Positions 34,001-42,073 of a stretch of 64,000 nt of DNA are shown piece by piece. The notes beneath the pieces are model-generated. The model did not search any database. It had not been told where the DNA came from and worked only from the letters and a program-made list of their open reading frames with translations. Numbering within the stretch: position 1 is the stretch's first letter; every line of letters begins with the position of its first letter. Both the position numbers and the translations under genes were made by a program. Origin of the DNA: Pseudobythopirellula maris (GTDB taxonomy: Bacteria > Planctomycetota > Planctomycetia > Pirellulales > Lacipirellulaceae); the NCBI RefSeq assembly GCF_007859945.1, contig NZ_SJPQ01000002.1, positions 322,588-386,587 of the forward strand, in the 5' to 3' direction.

Positions 34001-35322
34001 CCGAAATTAGCCAAGTCCAAGCCGACCGCGGTTTTGTCGAAACCGTCGCCAAGCCCGAGAGAAGCGGCGGACAGGTCGAGGGACGAACCGTTGCTGAGCG
34101 GGTCGTCGATGACCTCCGAGAGGGCGTTGGCGGACAAGCCGAGCTTGACCCAGTTGGTCGTGGGCGAGGGGGTCATGCCCGACACGCCGTCGTACGTCGA
34201 CTTGAGCGACCCGAGGCCCGATCCGATGGTGTAGCTGTCGATCTCGATCTCGCCGCCCAAGGGGTTGGTGATCGTCAGCTCGCCGGTGTCGCGGTTCACC
34301 TCGAGGACGAGCTTGGCGGCGTACTCGAGTTGCACCAAGGCGCCCGAATCGCTGACGGTCTTCTTCACGCGGTACGAACCGCCCGCGGGGATCGGGTTCG
34401 TCAAACCGGAGACCTCGACCGCATCGCCGCCGCCGAGGTTGTTGAATTCGCCTATGACTGCAATCGGCGATTCAACCAGGTCCCAGGTCTGTCCGACGGT
34501 GTGCGTTGTGGTCGCCGCTGCGCCGCTGAAATCGACGTCGAGCGAGCCGTCCAGGAAGATCGGGGCGCCCGAAGTGATCGCGGAGTGAGCCGTGGGGCTG
34601 GTGATCACCGCGTTGTAGCTCGACGAAGAGCCCATGGTGATCGATCCGACGGCGTGGAACGTGGCGTCGGGGCCTTCGATACGCAGCCGCCGGTCGAGCG
34701 TAGCCGTGTTGGCGCTCGGCTCGCTGTTCTTATCGATGACCAGGCTCGCGGAACCGCTGAGATCGACGAGGCTGTTGCCGAGCGAGTCGCCCGAGAACTC
34801 CTCTCCGCCAACGATGAGAGCCGTTCCGGTCAGAGCTCCGCCGGTCATCGTAACGAAACCACGGCCATCAGCGCCGACCACAATCCGGCCATCGGCGCCC
34901 AGATCGTCTTGGATCGTGGTGACGTTGTTGAGCGTGCCGCCCGTGATCGTCAATGCGCCGACCAGTGAGCCGGCGGCCGGCTCTGATTCCTCATTGAACT
35001 GGAGCCCCAGGTAAAGACCGCCCACGTCCTGTTTCGCACCGGGCAACGCGCCGGAGATCACCGGCGAGCCGAACGGGGCGTCGTTCGAGTTGGCGTAGCT
35101 GTCCGCCTGCTCCGTGCCAATGATCGCCCGCAGGTAAAAGTCCGAAGCCTGGGGAACAAACGGCACGTTGAAAGCCGGGACCAACCAGTTGTTATCGTTG
35201 TTCCAATCGCCGCTCGTGTCGCCTTGCCAAACCGTGTCGTCCGCCACAACATCGGCCTGCGGGGCCAGCGTGGCGGCTAGCCCACACGCCATCATCAGTG
35301 CGATGCGAATCCTTGAGGACAT
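31066..35322 (-). CDS. Triple PEP-CTERM fusion protein
   Basis: One uninterrupted 1418-residue frame holds three complete PEP-CTERM proteins. Module 1 (about 1-700): signal peptide, beta-rich repeats (GGTLNNVTTIQDD, TGGALTGTALIVGG), dockerin-like GDYNGNGVVDAADFTVW, sorting signal AAVPEPGALMVLMSG with RRR. Module 2 (718-1037): a second signal peptide starting at an internal ATG (33171), NGDFELPG sandwich, dockerin-like repeat, sorting signal GTVPEPASLLLAVGG. Module 3 (about 1037-1418): signal-like AALGAVAMVGLLSAASPAQA, a domain like that at 35691, dockerin-like repeat, sorting signal GTVPEPSGVLLMALAG. Start at 35322 opens the first signal peptide. It may be translated as one chain or as two from the internal ribosome site. 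Confidence 0.8.
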   Translation of the reverse strand: MSSRIRIALMMACGLAATLAPQADVVADDTVWQGDTSGDWNNDNNWLVPAFNVPFVPQASDFYLRAIIGTEQADSYANSNDAPFGSPVISGALPGAKQDVGGLYLGLQFNEESEPAAGSLVGALTITGGTLNNVTTIQDDLGADGRIVVGADGRGFVTMTGGALTGTALIVGGEEFSGDSLGNSLVDLSGSASLVIDKNSEPSANTATLDRRLRIEGPDATFHAVGSITMGSSSSYNAVITSPTAHSAITSGAPIFLDGSLDVDFSGAAATTTHTVGQTWDLVESPIAVIGEFNNLGGGDAVEVSGLTNPIPAGGSYRVKKTVSDSGALVQLEYAAKLVLEVNRDTGELTITNPLGGEIEIDSYTIGSGLGSLKSTYDGVSGMTPSPTTNWVKLGLSANALSEVIDDPLSNGSSLDLSAASLGLGDGFDKTAVGLDLANFGTDGEDLTFFYAGPFDSSPTLGDVIYTGGTPKFENNLVLRVNPNTGEAFLKNDSLIELTFDGFAITSETGDLDGSGFTGLGAGWATSSPTTSDTLSQTALGTEMSLSPGEEVSIGDISATGFLTDAQLDGLGMEFILSVGLESTEVGGDYNGNGVVDAADFTVWRDNLDTSIALTNENPDAVTPGVVDQEDYDYWVSQFGQQGGLLPETSFRVGSIFFDPTAGASSSAAVPEPGALMVLMSGSVALLLSGLGSRRRETAPAIAGGSVKSTHTEGAIQMAGALKRRVLGVLGAGLLCLVAPSALAVTQGISLTNGDFELPGPAGEKTIAFNEDGTPNDAIPGWTFPGPGVENYGHENQLGDSGTEGAGNPGNEMILSTLDGIAYQTSAFNATSIPATQQYRLSFDAHTIFEIVDGEFEDNQTQLEARLYYLEADNTTRTTIDDLVISNLPSEFNEYSIDIVGGSSLLTPALGRPLGVEFDVTSVEFNPLVTNSWAGIDNVVLEIMGVAPGDFNGDGAVDTADYTIVNNSQQLSTPYSAMGEITGDGIVNLNDFRAFKNLYAASNSQSGAEGGTVPEPASLLLAVGGLMGLAFVGRSRAAKTRCAALGAVAMVGLLSAASPAQAELLFYDPFEVGGNAAAGQYTTGVTVDTQNPTVDTEFFAGPWHAQTSTLINIQPVESGLDYLGSPALGGALSVVASGDPLDPEARVARALAEPWTASTEGTFYISWISNFGARVDGSDMGYRGIEFYSPGNPPGEEGQIGRIQYNQWDPNGGALQQDPETARLYTTFGGYQIFNNAPASYDDDGANHLIVAKFVLSAEENMDSVSIYLDPTTALEPELPSASTSGGNFTLERIALANFGGHGGVGLMFDELRVADTWIDAVVDFPLPGDVNNDGFVDMADYNIIAANYNTQVGSSLLGDVARADGSQGSDGRVGIADYRIWRNNRTDLTGPGGTVPEPSGVLLMALAGLGLVGRRRG
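33180..33185 (-). promoter_or_regulatory. Internal ribosome binding site before PEP-CTERM module 2
   Basis: AAGGAG on the minus strand, eight bases before the in-frame ATG at 33171 (codon 718). That ATG opens a full signal peptide (MAGALKRRVLGVLGAGLL), so this is probably a functional start of what was once a separate gene. Confidence 0.65.
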
Positions 35323-35690
35323 GTCTTCGTTCCAGAAAGAAAAGTTGTCGGTGTGAGCCATTTATGGCGTGAAACAGATGAGTCAATGCCGCTGGTGTTT
35401 GCCTCGGGCCACGGCAGCACGAGCGTGCATTGCCGTCGCCCTGGGATTGCCCTGCAAGTAGCGATGAAGGGTCGCTCGAAAAGCTGCTGATTTGTTCTTC
35501 GGCTGTCGATTGCGGGCTCGGCCTGACGGGCGATCGGCCGACGGCGACAATCGGTCGCGCGCAAACCTCTATCGCTCGGCCGGGCCGGGCGTTCGCGTTG
35601 TCTGAGGACTCCCTCCGGCGGCCCCCGGAACACAGGGGGCCGCCGGCGAAGGAGTCTGTCGCACTCAAATCCAGCACTCTCGCTGCGCGA
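35323..35690. other. Intergenic spacer with strong hairpin
   Basis: About 370 bases. A 12-base hairpin lies at 35615-35646; the rest has no gene and no confident promoter for the triple PEP-CTERM gene. Confidence 0.5.
35615..35646 (-). terminator. Hairpin after PEP-CTERM gene (terminator-like)
   Basis: Perfect 12-base stem CCGGCGGCCCCC / GGGGGCCGCCGG with an eight-base loop, 45 bases past the stop of the gene at 35691. No T-tract follows, so termination is only probable. Confidence 0.45.
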
Positions 35691-36713
35691 TCAAGCGCTG
35701 CGACGTCGGGCGAACAAGCCAGCACCGACCAAGCCGATCAGGGCCAGGCTGCTGGGCTCGGGAACCCAGTAGTGGGCGACCGTGTTGTTCTGCGCGTCGG
35801 CCCAGGTATCGGCCACACGCAGCTCATCGAACATAGGCGCCTCGCCGGGTCCGAAAATGAACGCCGAGAAGGTGCCGAGGCTCGTCATCAGGTACTTATC
35901 AACCGCGATCTGGGCGTCCGGCGTGTTGTCGCCTTCGTCCCCCACCGGGTTGAGGTACAGCGACACCACGTCTTGGCCGCTGGTCGTCATATCGAACTTC
36001 AGCATTGCGAACTGCGTGACGCCCTCGATCTCGGTCCACGCGGTGTGGTGCGGCAGAGCGACTTCCGTGAAGTTGCCGCTGTCGGCGTCTTTCACCTTCA
36101 AAGCCAGCTGCTGCCCGCCGCCGATGCCCGAGAACTCGCTGATGCCGAATTCAAGCGTCTTGTTGCCGTCGTCCGGGGCGCCGTTCCACCACTCGATCAC
36201 GCGGTGATGCAGGGTCGGTCCCGTGCCGAAGTTGGCAAGGAAGCTCATGTAGTAAACGCCATTGGGATCGGTGAACCCGCCCCACGGAGTATCCATGCTC
36301 ACGCCGTTGCGAGAGGTGTTGCAGCAGCTGTCCTCGACACTCGGGTCGTCGCCCACCGATCCGCCCACCGAGGGGGTGATTTGTCCCACACCGCCCTGCT
36401 TGGTGGTGCGATGCAGAGAATTCGTCCGCACCCAGGCGTCGTCCCCTTGGACCCAAGGGCCGGTGAGGAACGTCCCGGCGCCGCCGGTTTGGCCGCCCAG
36501 CAGGTCATTCACGACGGTCGTCTCGACCGGGGGATCGACATTGTTGTCGATGGTGGTTGTGGTCGTGGTAGGCGTGTAATCGCCACCCTCGGTGTCGAGG
36601 CTGAAACCGTCATACCAAAGCAGCGTGGCGTGGGCCGACTGGCCCGCGAGAATAGCCAAGCAGAACGCGGCTGCGGCGCAAAACACGCCAAGCCGTCTGT
36701 AGGAACTGATCAT
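35691..36713 (-). CDS. PEP-CTERM protein
   Basis: A 340-residue exported protein with signal peptide (about 1-29), a beta-sandwich body that starts LLWYDGFSLDTEGGDYT and contains APMFDELRVADTW, then the sorting signal YWVPEPSSLALIGLVGAG with ARRRSA. The opening motif and FDELRVADTW are shared with module 3 of the triple fusion at 31066, so the two are paralogues. GGAGG eleven bases before the ATG is a ribosome site. Function is unknown; the domain resembles concanavalin-like lectin folds. Confidence 0.85.
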   Translation of the reverse strand: MISSYRRLGVFCAAAAFCLAILAGQSAHATLLWYDGFSLDTEGGDYTPTTTTTTIDNNVDPPVETTVVNDLLGGQTGGAGTFLTGPWVQGDDAWVRTNSLHRTTKQGGVGQITPSVGGSVGDDPSVEDSCCNTSRNGVSMDTPWGGFTDPNGVYYMSFLANFGTGPTLHHRVIEWWNGAPDDGNKTLEFGISEFSGIGGGQQLALKVKDADSGNFTEVALPHHTAWTEIEGVTQFAMLKFDMTTSGQDVVSLYLNPVGDEGDNTPDAQIAVDKYLMTSLGTFSAFIFGPGEAPMFDELRVADTWADAQNNTVAHYWVPEPSSLALIGLVGAGLFARRRSA

Positions 36714-36984
36714 TGGAACAAGACCTCCGTCAAAAGGTGAAAAGCATCGGACTTAATAAGTCATCAACAGCTTGTGCGCTGGTCGCGATTCGAACCTGCT
36801 AGGCGCATCCTGCTTCTCCCCCTGCAAAGCGGAGGGAGCTGATGCGTGCTAAGCAACGGAACAATTGGAACTACTTGGCGATACCAGCGGTCGCGAGAGC
36901 CTCTTCTCAGCGTTTGCCATTGGTGCTCGTCTGGTTTCCTCCTGCGTTGAATTGAATACCGAGAGACGACTTGCCGCCGTCTTG

Positions 36985-38274
36985 TTAGCTCTGAATCGCG
37001 TCGGAATTAGCGTCGGAATTAGCGTCGTGCGAGTGCGGAGTGACAGCGCCGGTCTGGGGCGCCTGCCCGGCGGTTGTGGCGTCGGCCTGATCAGCCCCTC
37101 CGCCACGGCGCCTATCAGCCCGCTTATCAGCCTGCTCGGAACGCTGGCTGGTTGGGTGCTGGGCGTCGACACGTGTGGTTGCGCCTTTGGCCGAAGCGGC
37201 GGGCCTCTCGGCAGTTGGCGCCGCAACGGCCGACGACGCGGCGCGGGCCGCGCTCGTCGAGCCACGCACCACGAGCTTCGGCTTGACCGTCATCACACTC
37301 GCCGCTTTGTCGCTGGCGGTTGCCTCGGCCGGGGAATCGGACTTCGATTCGGACTTCGATTCAATCTCCTGGAGCACGAGTTTGGCGCCCCACTCGCCAA
37401 TCTTGGCGGCGTCGAAGCCAACCACGGTCAGCGGCGGCGTCATGTAACGCGTCGAAAAGAGATCGTTGAAGCCGATCAGGCTCACGTCGCCCGGCACGCT
37501 CAGCCCGTATTGCCAGAGCGAGTGCGCCAGCAGCGTCGCCTCCAGGTCGCTGTAGCAAAGCACCGCGGTGGGGCGCTCGTCGCCGAGCACCAGGGCGTCG
37601 ACCGCCTCCCCCTCGGGCGTTTGCACGTGCTCACGCACCGGCAGCTCCGCTTCCTCCATCGCCGTGCGATAGCCGCGGAGCCGCTCTTGGATACTGCTGT
37701 GAGGCTTGACCGACTCGTGGATGAAGCAAGAGATCCGCCGGTGCCCCAGGCCAAGGAAGTGCTTGGTCGCGGCGTAGGCGCCGGCGAAGTCGTCGACCAC
37801 CACCTGCGAGAGGTCGGGGTCCGAGTTGTCGCCGAGCATTACGATCGGCAGATTGCGCTCGCGAACGGCGTCGGCAACGGCTGTCGGCATCGGCTGGAAG
37901 ACCACGCCGCCATCGATCTGTCCGCCTAGAACGATGTCTTCCCATGCCCCGCGGCTGTCGATCGGCGTGAACACCAGATGGTACCCTTCGCCCTGGAGCG
38001 CACGGACCAAACTGTTCACCACGTGGGTGTTCACACCCTCGAAGATCCAACGATCGTCGGTGTAGAGCAACCCGATGCCGTAGGTCCGGCCGCGCGAAAA
38101 GGCTCGCGCCCGAGCGTTCGCCCGGTAGCCCATCTCTTGGGCGATCTTCTGGATCCGCTCGGCGGTCTCGATGCTGCGACGGCTCGCGCCGTTAGCGTCG
38201 CCGCGGAGGATGCGGGCGACGGTCGAACTCGACACGCCGGCGCGTTCAGCAATTTGGTAAATCGTGACCGACAC
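36985..38274 (-). CDS. LacI-family transcriptional regulator
   Basis: A LacI/GalR regulator of about 429 residues. The N-terminal helix-turn-helix is TIYQIAERAGVSSSTVARIL (about 4-23); the sugar-binding periplasmic-protein fold runs to about 340. The C-terminus carries an extra, alanine- and proline-rich, charged tail of about 90 residues (SKSESKSDSPAEATASDK onward), unusual for the family. The GTG at 38274 gives the normal N-terminus; TTG at 38277 is possible. Three operator-like palindromes lie upstream, suggesting autoregulation and control of the PEP-CTERM/DUF1559 genes around it. The ligand is unknown. Confidence 0.9.
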   Translation of the reverse strand: MSVTIYQIAERAGVSSSTVARILRGDANGASRRSIETAERIQKIAQEMGYRANARARAFSRGRTYGIGLLYTDDRWIFEGVNTHVVNSLVRALQGEGYHLVFTPIDSRGAWEDIVLGGQIDGGVVFQPMPTAVADAVRERNLPIVMLGDNSDPDLSQVVVDDFAGAYAATKHFLGLGHRRISCFIHESVKPHSSIQERLRGYRTAMEEAELPVREHVQTPEGEAVDALVLGDERPTAVLCYSDLEATLLAHSLWQYGLSVPGDVSLIGFNDLFSTRYMTPPLTVVGFDAAKIGEWGAKLVLQEIESKSESKSDSPAEATASDKAASVMTVKPKLVVRGSTSAARAASSAVAAPTAERPAASAKGATTRVDAQHPTSQRSEQADKRADRRRGGGADQADATTAGQAPQTGAVTPHSHDANSDANSDAIQS

Positions 38275-38450
38275 CAAGCAGACCCGCAGAGAAGGAAACC
38301 TGGAGAGCCCAACCTACGCCGACGGGAGTCGGCCTGAGTCGGAATTCGATAAACGCTGTTCAACCGCTGCACGGCACGGCTTAGCCGCCAGGAGCCATCC
38401 CAAGCGACAAACAAGCCACCCCACCAGTGAAAGAGCCCCCCAGAGGGATA

Positions 38451-38464
38451 TGACACCGGTATCA
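38451..38464. promoter_or_regulatory. LacI-type operator O1
   Basis: TGACACCGGTATCA, a near-perfect 14-base palindrome with the central CCGG expected for LacI-family operators. It lies 177 bases upstream of the regulator start, inside the predicted leader. Confidence 0.7.
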
Positions 38465-38702
38465 AATACGAGCAAACGCTGACGAGAGATTAAAACAGAC
38501 GATGAAAAACGCCGCTGAATGAACGAGATAAGCACCGCAGTCGCTGCTCAAGTCCGACACGGGAACTAGCAATCGACAAGCTCCGACTCGTGACGGTCAC
38601 TCAAAACACGTGGCAAACAAGCCTAGGAAACTGAAAAGATCAACTAGATGAGAGCTGACCGGCCACCATATGTCGCGTATGCGGGACTCCTGCCCGCGCA
38701 AC

Positions 38703-38716
38703 TGATACCGGTGTCA
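38703..38716. promoter_or_regulatory. LacI-type operator O2
   Basis: TGATACCGGTGTCA, nearly perfect palindrome. On the minus strand it starts about five bases after the likely transcription start of the promoter at 38728-38756, a position that would block transcription when bound. Confidence 0.75.
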
Positions 38717-38727
38717 TAACTAGTAAT

Positions 38728-38756
38728 AAACTAAGGAGACCGCGGAACCCTGTCAA
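38728..38756 (-). promoter_or_regulatory. Sigma70-type promoter of LacI regulator
   Basis: Minus strand: perfect TTGACA (38756-38751), 17-base spacer, TAGTTT (38733-38728). The operator O2 follows directly downstream, so the promoter is probably repressed by a LacI-family protein. Confidence 0.65.
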
Positions 38757-38931
38757 GCAATTATCAACGACTTCTTAGAAGCCTCTAAGTAAGACGTGAA
38801 AACGGGCTCTCCTGCGAAAGATCAACAGCGTTTAGCGTTCTTTAATCGCTTAGACTGCATGCAGCGCCATTTCCAGCACACCCACATTTGGGGGATTCGC
38901 ATTTCCCCATAGCCGCACGGCTGACACCGGT

Positions 38932-38945
38932 GTCAGTGAGGGTGA
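38932..38945. promoter_or_regulatory. LacI-type operator O3
   Basis: TGACACCGGTGTCA, a perfect 14-base palindrome, 216 bases beyond O2 and 288 bases before the Nudix gene. It could give looping with O2 or control the divergent gene. Confidence 0.7.
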
Positions 38946-39232
38946 ATCGACCCCGCCTCGTTGAGCCTGAATCACGGCTCTACGCAGCATCACCCCCACG
39001 CGGAGCAGCACCGGTCGTCTGCGGCGTCCCGCCGCAGAATCGTCTCTGTGAGCCTAGGGGCAGGTATCTGCGAGTTTGCTGGCCGTTTTTCAGCACGCCA
39101 GGCTGCCGCGGTACGGTGTCGGTTCTTCAAAAAGCGGCGTCATCGCGCTATATTCCCGACTGACCAGCCTTCCCGATAGATCAGCGGCCGGCTCGGCCCG
39201 CTCCGCCCCTCACGCACGACGAAAGGATTCGC

Positions 39233-39913
39233 ATGGCTTCGCCCGGCACGCCCCTCTCCCAAGACACCACCGCCCAGGGGGAAGCCACCGAGTCTTTGAA
39301 CGAAGAGCACGTGCTCGTCGTGCCGACGCCGCTTTTCCACGAATTGGGGCATTTTCAGGGCTTTTCGGCCGAGGTCGACCGCTATCTCGCGCCGATACTC
39401 GGCAGCGATGAGCTGAGCTACCGGCCACGGAGCGCGATGGAGATCGACCCGAGCTTCAAGCAACTGATTCCCTACGTTCTGTTCCGCCACACCGATGCCT
39501 CGGGCGTCGTGCGGCTTTTTTCGTACCTTCGGGGCGGCGGAGCCGGCGAGAAGCGGCTGCGGGCCAAGAGAAGTGTGGGGGTCGGTGGGCACATCTCCAC
39601 ACTCGACGCGGACGCTCCCTCCGGCGACGTGTACCAAGCAGGCCTCGACCGCGAGTTGTCGGAAGAAGTCGCCATCGACTCGTCCTACACCCAACGGCGT
39701 GCGGGTCTGATCAACGACGACGAGACCGAAGTCGGCCGCGTCCACCTTGGTGTGGTTCACCTGTTTGACCTCGAAGAGCCCAAGGTTCGCTCGCAAGAAG
39801 ACGACCTCGCCGAGGGCTGCTTCTTGCCCGCCGAGGAGATCTTGGCCAACATCGAAGGCTACGAGACGTGGTCGCAGATCGTTGTGCGGGCCCTGTTTGA
39901 AACGGCTAGTTAG
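39233..39913 (+). CDS. Nudix-domain phosphoesterase-like protein
   Basis: A 226-residue cytoplasmic protein with a Nudix box at about 116-147: GVGGHIS, a longer loop than usual, then GLDRELSEEVAI holding the REL-EEV catalytic core (R140, E141, E144, E145). Nudix enzymes hydrolyse nucleoside diphosphates linked to another moiety; the substrate is unknown. AAGGAT before the ATG is the ribosome site. The NifS-like gene follows on the same strand after about 100 bases. The first 100 residues are a planctomycete-style extension with PYVLFRHTD. Confidence 0.8.
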   Translation: MASPGTPLSQDTTAQGEATESLNEEHVLVVPTPLFHELGHFQGFSAEVDRYLAPILGSDELSYRPRSAMEIDPSFKQLIPYVLFRHTDASGVVRLFSYLRGGGAGEKRLRAKRSVGVGGHISTLDADAPSGDVYQAGLDRELSEEVAIDSSYTQRRAGLINDDETEVGRVHLGVVHLFDLEEPKVRSQEDDLAEGCFLPAEEILANIEGYETWSQIVVRALFETAS

Positions 39914-40014
39914 TCGGCGATTGGGGCGTGACAAGCGGCTTCGCCCGCGCCCGGCGGCGCAGCTGCCGGCGTTTTGCTGCGGAGCCGTTCTTTTACGCCG
40001 ACCCTCAATTTGCC

Positions 40015-41217
40015 GTGGCCGATCCGCCCATCTATCTCGACAACCACTCGACCACGCGCACCGACCCGCGTGTGGTCGAGGCGATGCTGCCATGGCTCAC
40101 GGAGCAATACGGCAACGCGAGCAGCACGACCAACGCCCCCGGCCTAGCGGCCCGCGACGCGGTTGAATCGGCCCGCGCCACAGTCGCCCGAGCGATCGGC
40201 GCCGATCCGGGCGAGATTGTCTTTACCAGCGGAGCAACGGAGAGCAACAACCTGGCGCTCGCGGGTGTCGCCGAAAGGCCGCGGCGGCGGGGCGACCTGT
40301 TCCTCAGCGTCCGCACCGAGCACCGCGCGGTGCTCGGTCCGCTCGAACGGCTCGCGAGGCGTGGGCTACGCGTCAAGTTGCTCGACGTGGCGCCGCACGG
40401 CGAGCGCGAGGCGGGTCGGCTCGACCCGCAGCGGCTGGCCGACGCGATCGATGAGAACAGCTGCCTCGCCTCGGTGATGCTGGCCAACAACGAGATCGGC
40501 GTGGTGCAGCCGGTCGCCGCGATCGGCGCGATCTGCAAGCAGCGCGGCGTGCTGCTGCACTGCGACGCCGCCCAGGCGTTGGGCCGGCTGCCGATCGATG
40601 TCGCGGAGCTAGGCGTCGACCTCTTGAGCATGAGCGCCCACAAGCTCTATGGCCCCAAGGGCGTGGGCGCGCTTTATGTTCGCAAACGCGATCCGGTCGT
40701 TCGGCTTGAGCCGCAGCTGGTCGGCGGGGGCCAAGAGGCAGGCCGTCGCAGCGGCACGATCAACGTGGCGGGAGTGGTGGGGTTTGCCAAAGCGGTCGAG
40801 CTGGCCGAAACGGAGCGGGCCGCTGGCGAGCCCGCTAGGCTTGCCGCCCTGCGCGATCGGCTCGCTGACGGGCTGCTGAAGCGCATCGCGGGCGCCGAGC
40901 TGTGCGGGCCGGCGCTCGACGCCTTGGGCGACGATGGCGCCCCGCTGCGGCTGCCCGGCAACCTGATGGTCGCCCTTGGCGATGTGGCGGGCGAGACCGT
41001 CATGCTGCGCACGCCCGGGCTGGCGCTCAGCAGCGGCTCGGCCTGTTCCTCGGCCGATCCCGAGCCGAGCCACGTGCTGCGGGCCTTGGGTCTCGACGAC
41101 GACCGGGCGCGGAGCGCCCTGCGGTTCGGCTGGGGCCGTTTCAACCGCCCCGAGGAGGCCGACATCGCCGCCGAGCGGGTTGCCGAAGCCGTGACGGAGC
41201 TGCGCCGGGGCCTCTGA
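40015..41217 (+). CDS. Cysteine desulfurase (NifS/IscS-like)
   Basis: A 400-residue PLP enzyme that takes sulfur from cysteine for Fe-S clusters or tRNA thiolation. Conserved: YLDNHSTTRTDPRVVEAM, GATESNNLAL, CDAAQALGRLPIDV, the Schiff-base lysine in SMSAHKLYGPKG, and the active cysteine in LSSGSACSSADPEPSHVL. The loop with the cysteine is short, as in group II-like or archaeal NifS forms. The GTG at 40015 gives the usual N-terminus; a GTG at 39928 would add 29 residues with no family match. The A-type Fe-S carrier is 192 bases downstream. Confidence 0.88.
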   Translation: MADPPIYLDNHSTTRTDPRVVEAMLPWLTEQYGNASSTTNAPGLAARDAVESARATVARAIGADPGEIVFTSGATESNNLALAGVAERPRRRGDLFLSVRTEHRAVLGPLERLARRGLRVKLLDVAPHGEREAGRLDPQRLADAIDENSCLASVMLANNEIGVVQPVAAIGAICKQRGVLLHCDAAQALGRLPIDVAELGVDLLSMSAHKLYGPKGVGALYVRKRDPVVRLEPQLVGGGQEAGRRSGTINVAGVVGFAKAVELAETERAAGEPARLAALRDRLADGLLKRIAGAELCGPALDALGDDGAPLRLPGNLMVALGDVAGETVMLRTPGLALSSGSACSSADPEPSHVLRALGLDDDRARSALRFGWGRFNRPEEADIAAERVAEAVTELRRGL

Positions 41218-41409
41218 GCCGCGAATCGGCCCGGCTGTGACGCCCCGCTATCGCTTTTTAGGGCGGATCCTAGAGGGTGGCGAACTTTTCTCCGGGAGCC
41301 GAGTAGTATATTGTTAGGGTGACGACGGGCGTCGCGCGCCCGTCTGGTAACCCACCTACTACGAGTCGTTTCGCTCCCCGCGAGACCATCCCCATCAAAG
41401 GGCTAAGTT

Positions 41410-41745
41410 ATGAGCAGCGTTGTCCTCACCGAACGGGCCGCCGAGGAAGTCAAACGGATTGTCGAGCAGCAGAAGCTCGAAGAGGGGTCCATGCTGCGGG
41501 TGGGTGTCACCGGCGGCGGCTGCAGCGGCTTCAACTACGCCCTTGGCTTCGACAACGAATTCGACGAGAAGGCCGACAGCAAGTACGAGTGCCACGGTGT
41601 TGACGTGGTGGTCGACAAGAAGAGCGCGCTGTACCTCGACGGCACCACGGTCGACTTCTACGACGGCATCGAGAAGCGCGGCTTCACGTTCGAGAACCCG
41701 AACGCCGTGAAGAGCTGCGGCTGCGGCAGCTCGTTCCAGGCTTAG
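41410..41745 (+). CDS. A-type iron-sulfur carrier (IscA/ErpA-like)
   Basis: A 111-residue HesB/IscA protein. The three cysteine ligands are C38 ([10 protein letters not shown]), C103 and C105 (SCGCGSSF), the classic C-x(64)-C-G-C pattern. It carries or inserts Fe-S clusters and pairs naturally with the cysteine desulfurase upstream. A TATATT at 41307-41312 may be a promoter -10, but the -35 is weak. Start ATG at 41410. Confidence 0.93.
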   Translation: MSSVVLTERAAEEVKRIVEQQKLEEGSMLRVGVTGGGCSGFNYALGFDNEFDEKADSKYECHGVDVVVDKKSALYLDGTTVDFYDGIEKRGFTFENPNAVKSCGCGSSFQA

Positions 41746-41804
41746 TTCCGAAACGATACCGCGTTCCAGCGGCTATGCCGCCGGAGCGGCGACGAATCAC
41801 GCCC

Positions 41805-41834
41805 GAAGGCGGTCCGCGTTAGCGGGCCGCCTTC
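41805..41834 (+). terminator. Possible terminator hairpin after IscA-like gene
   Basis: GAAGGCGGTCCGC and GCGGGCCGCCTTC form a 13-base stem with one wobble pair and loop GTTA, 60 bases past the stop. No T-tract, so uncertain. Confidence 0.4.
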
Positions 41835-42073
41835 GCCTCGTATTGGCTTCGCATTGGCCCCGTACGACCGTTACAGCCCCTACGACAGCCGCCCATGCGA
41901 GACGCAGGGCGCCAATCGACGCTGCATCCACCGAAGCGATCCCGCGCGTGGGCAAAGTGCGTGATAGGCTTTCAGTAAACAGGGCGGCAGCGTGCTACAG
42001 GCCGCTGACGGCCGACCACCTTTTCACCACTCCTCCACGCCGCCAATCTAGCGGCCATAGAAAGATCATTCCG

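Larger units (their letters stand above)
38278..39232. other. Long regulatory spacer upstream of LacI regulator
   Basis: About 955 bases, more AT-rich than the surroundings, with no supported gene. It holds three TGAYACCGGTRTCA palindromes and a promoter on the minus strand. The implied transcript leader to the LacI gene is about 445 bases; I saw no clear structure in it. Confidence 0.6.

Noticed and set aside
33436-34968. A 510-codon plus-strand frame
   Set aside because: Antisense to the triple PEP-CTERM gene, low-complexity and without a recognisable start or domain.
31066-35322. Frameshift or missed stop in the triple PEP-CTERM frame
   Set aside because: The three modules share one frame and all junctions read in frame, so no frameshift is needed. 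A lost stop is possible but is not visible in the given sequence.
38278-39232. Small protein genes in the long spacer upstream of the LacI gene
   Set aside because: The open frames are short, have no ribosome sites and no family signal; the operators and promoter explain the spacer.
39140-40093. A 317-codon minus-strand frame
   Set aside because: Antisense to the Nudix and NifS-like genes, both of which have clear motifs.
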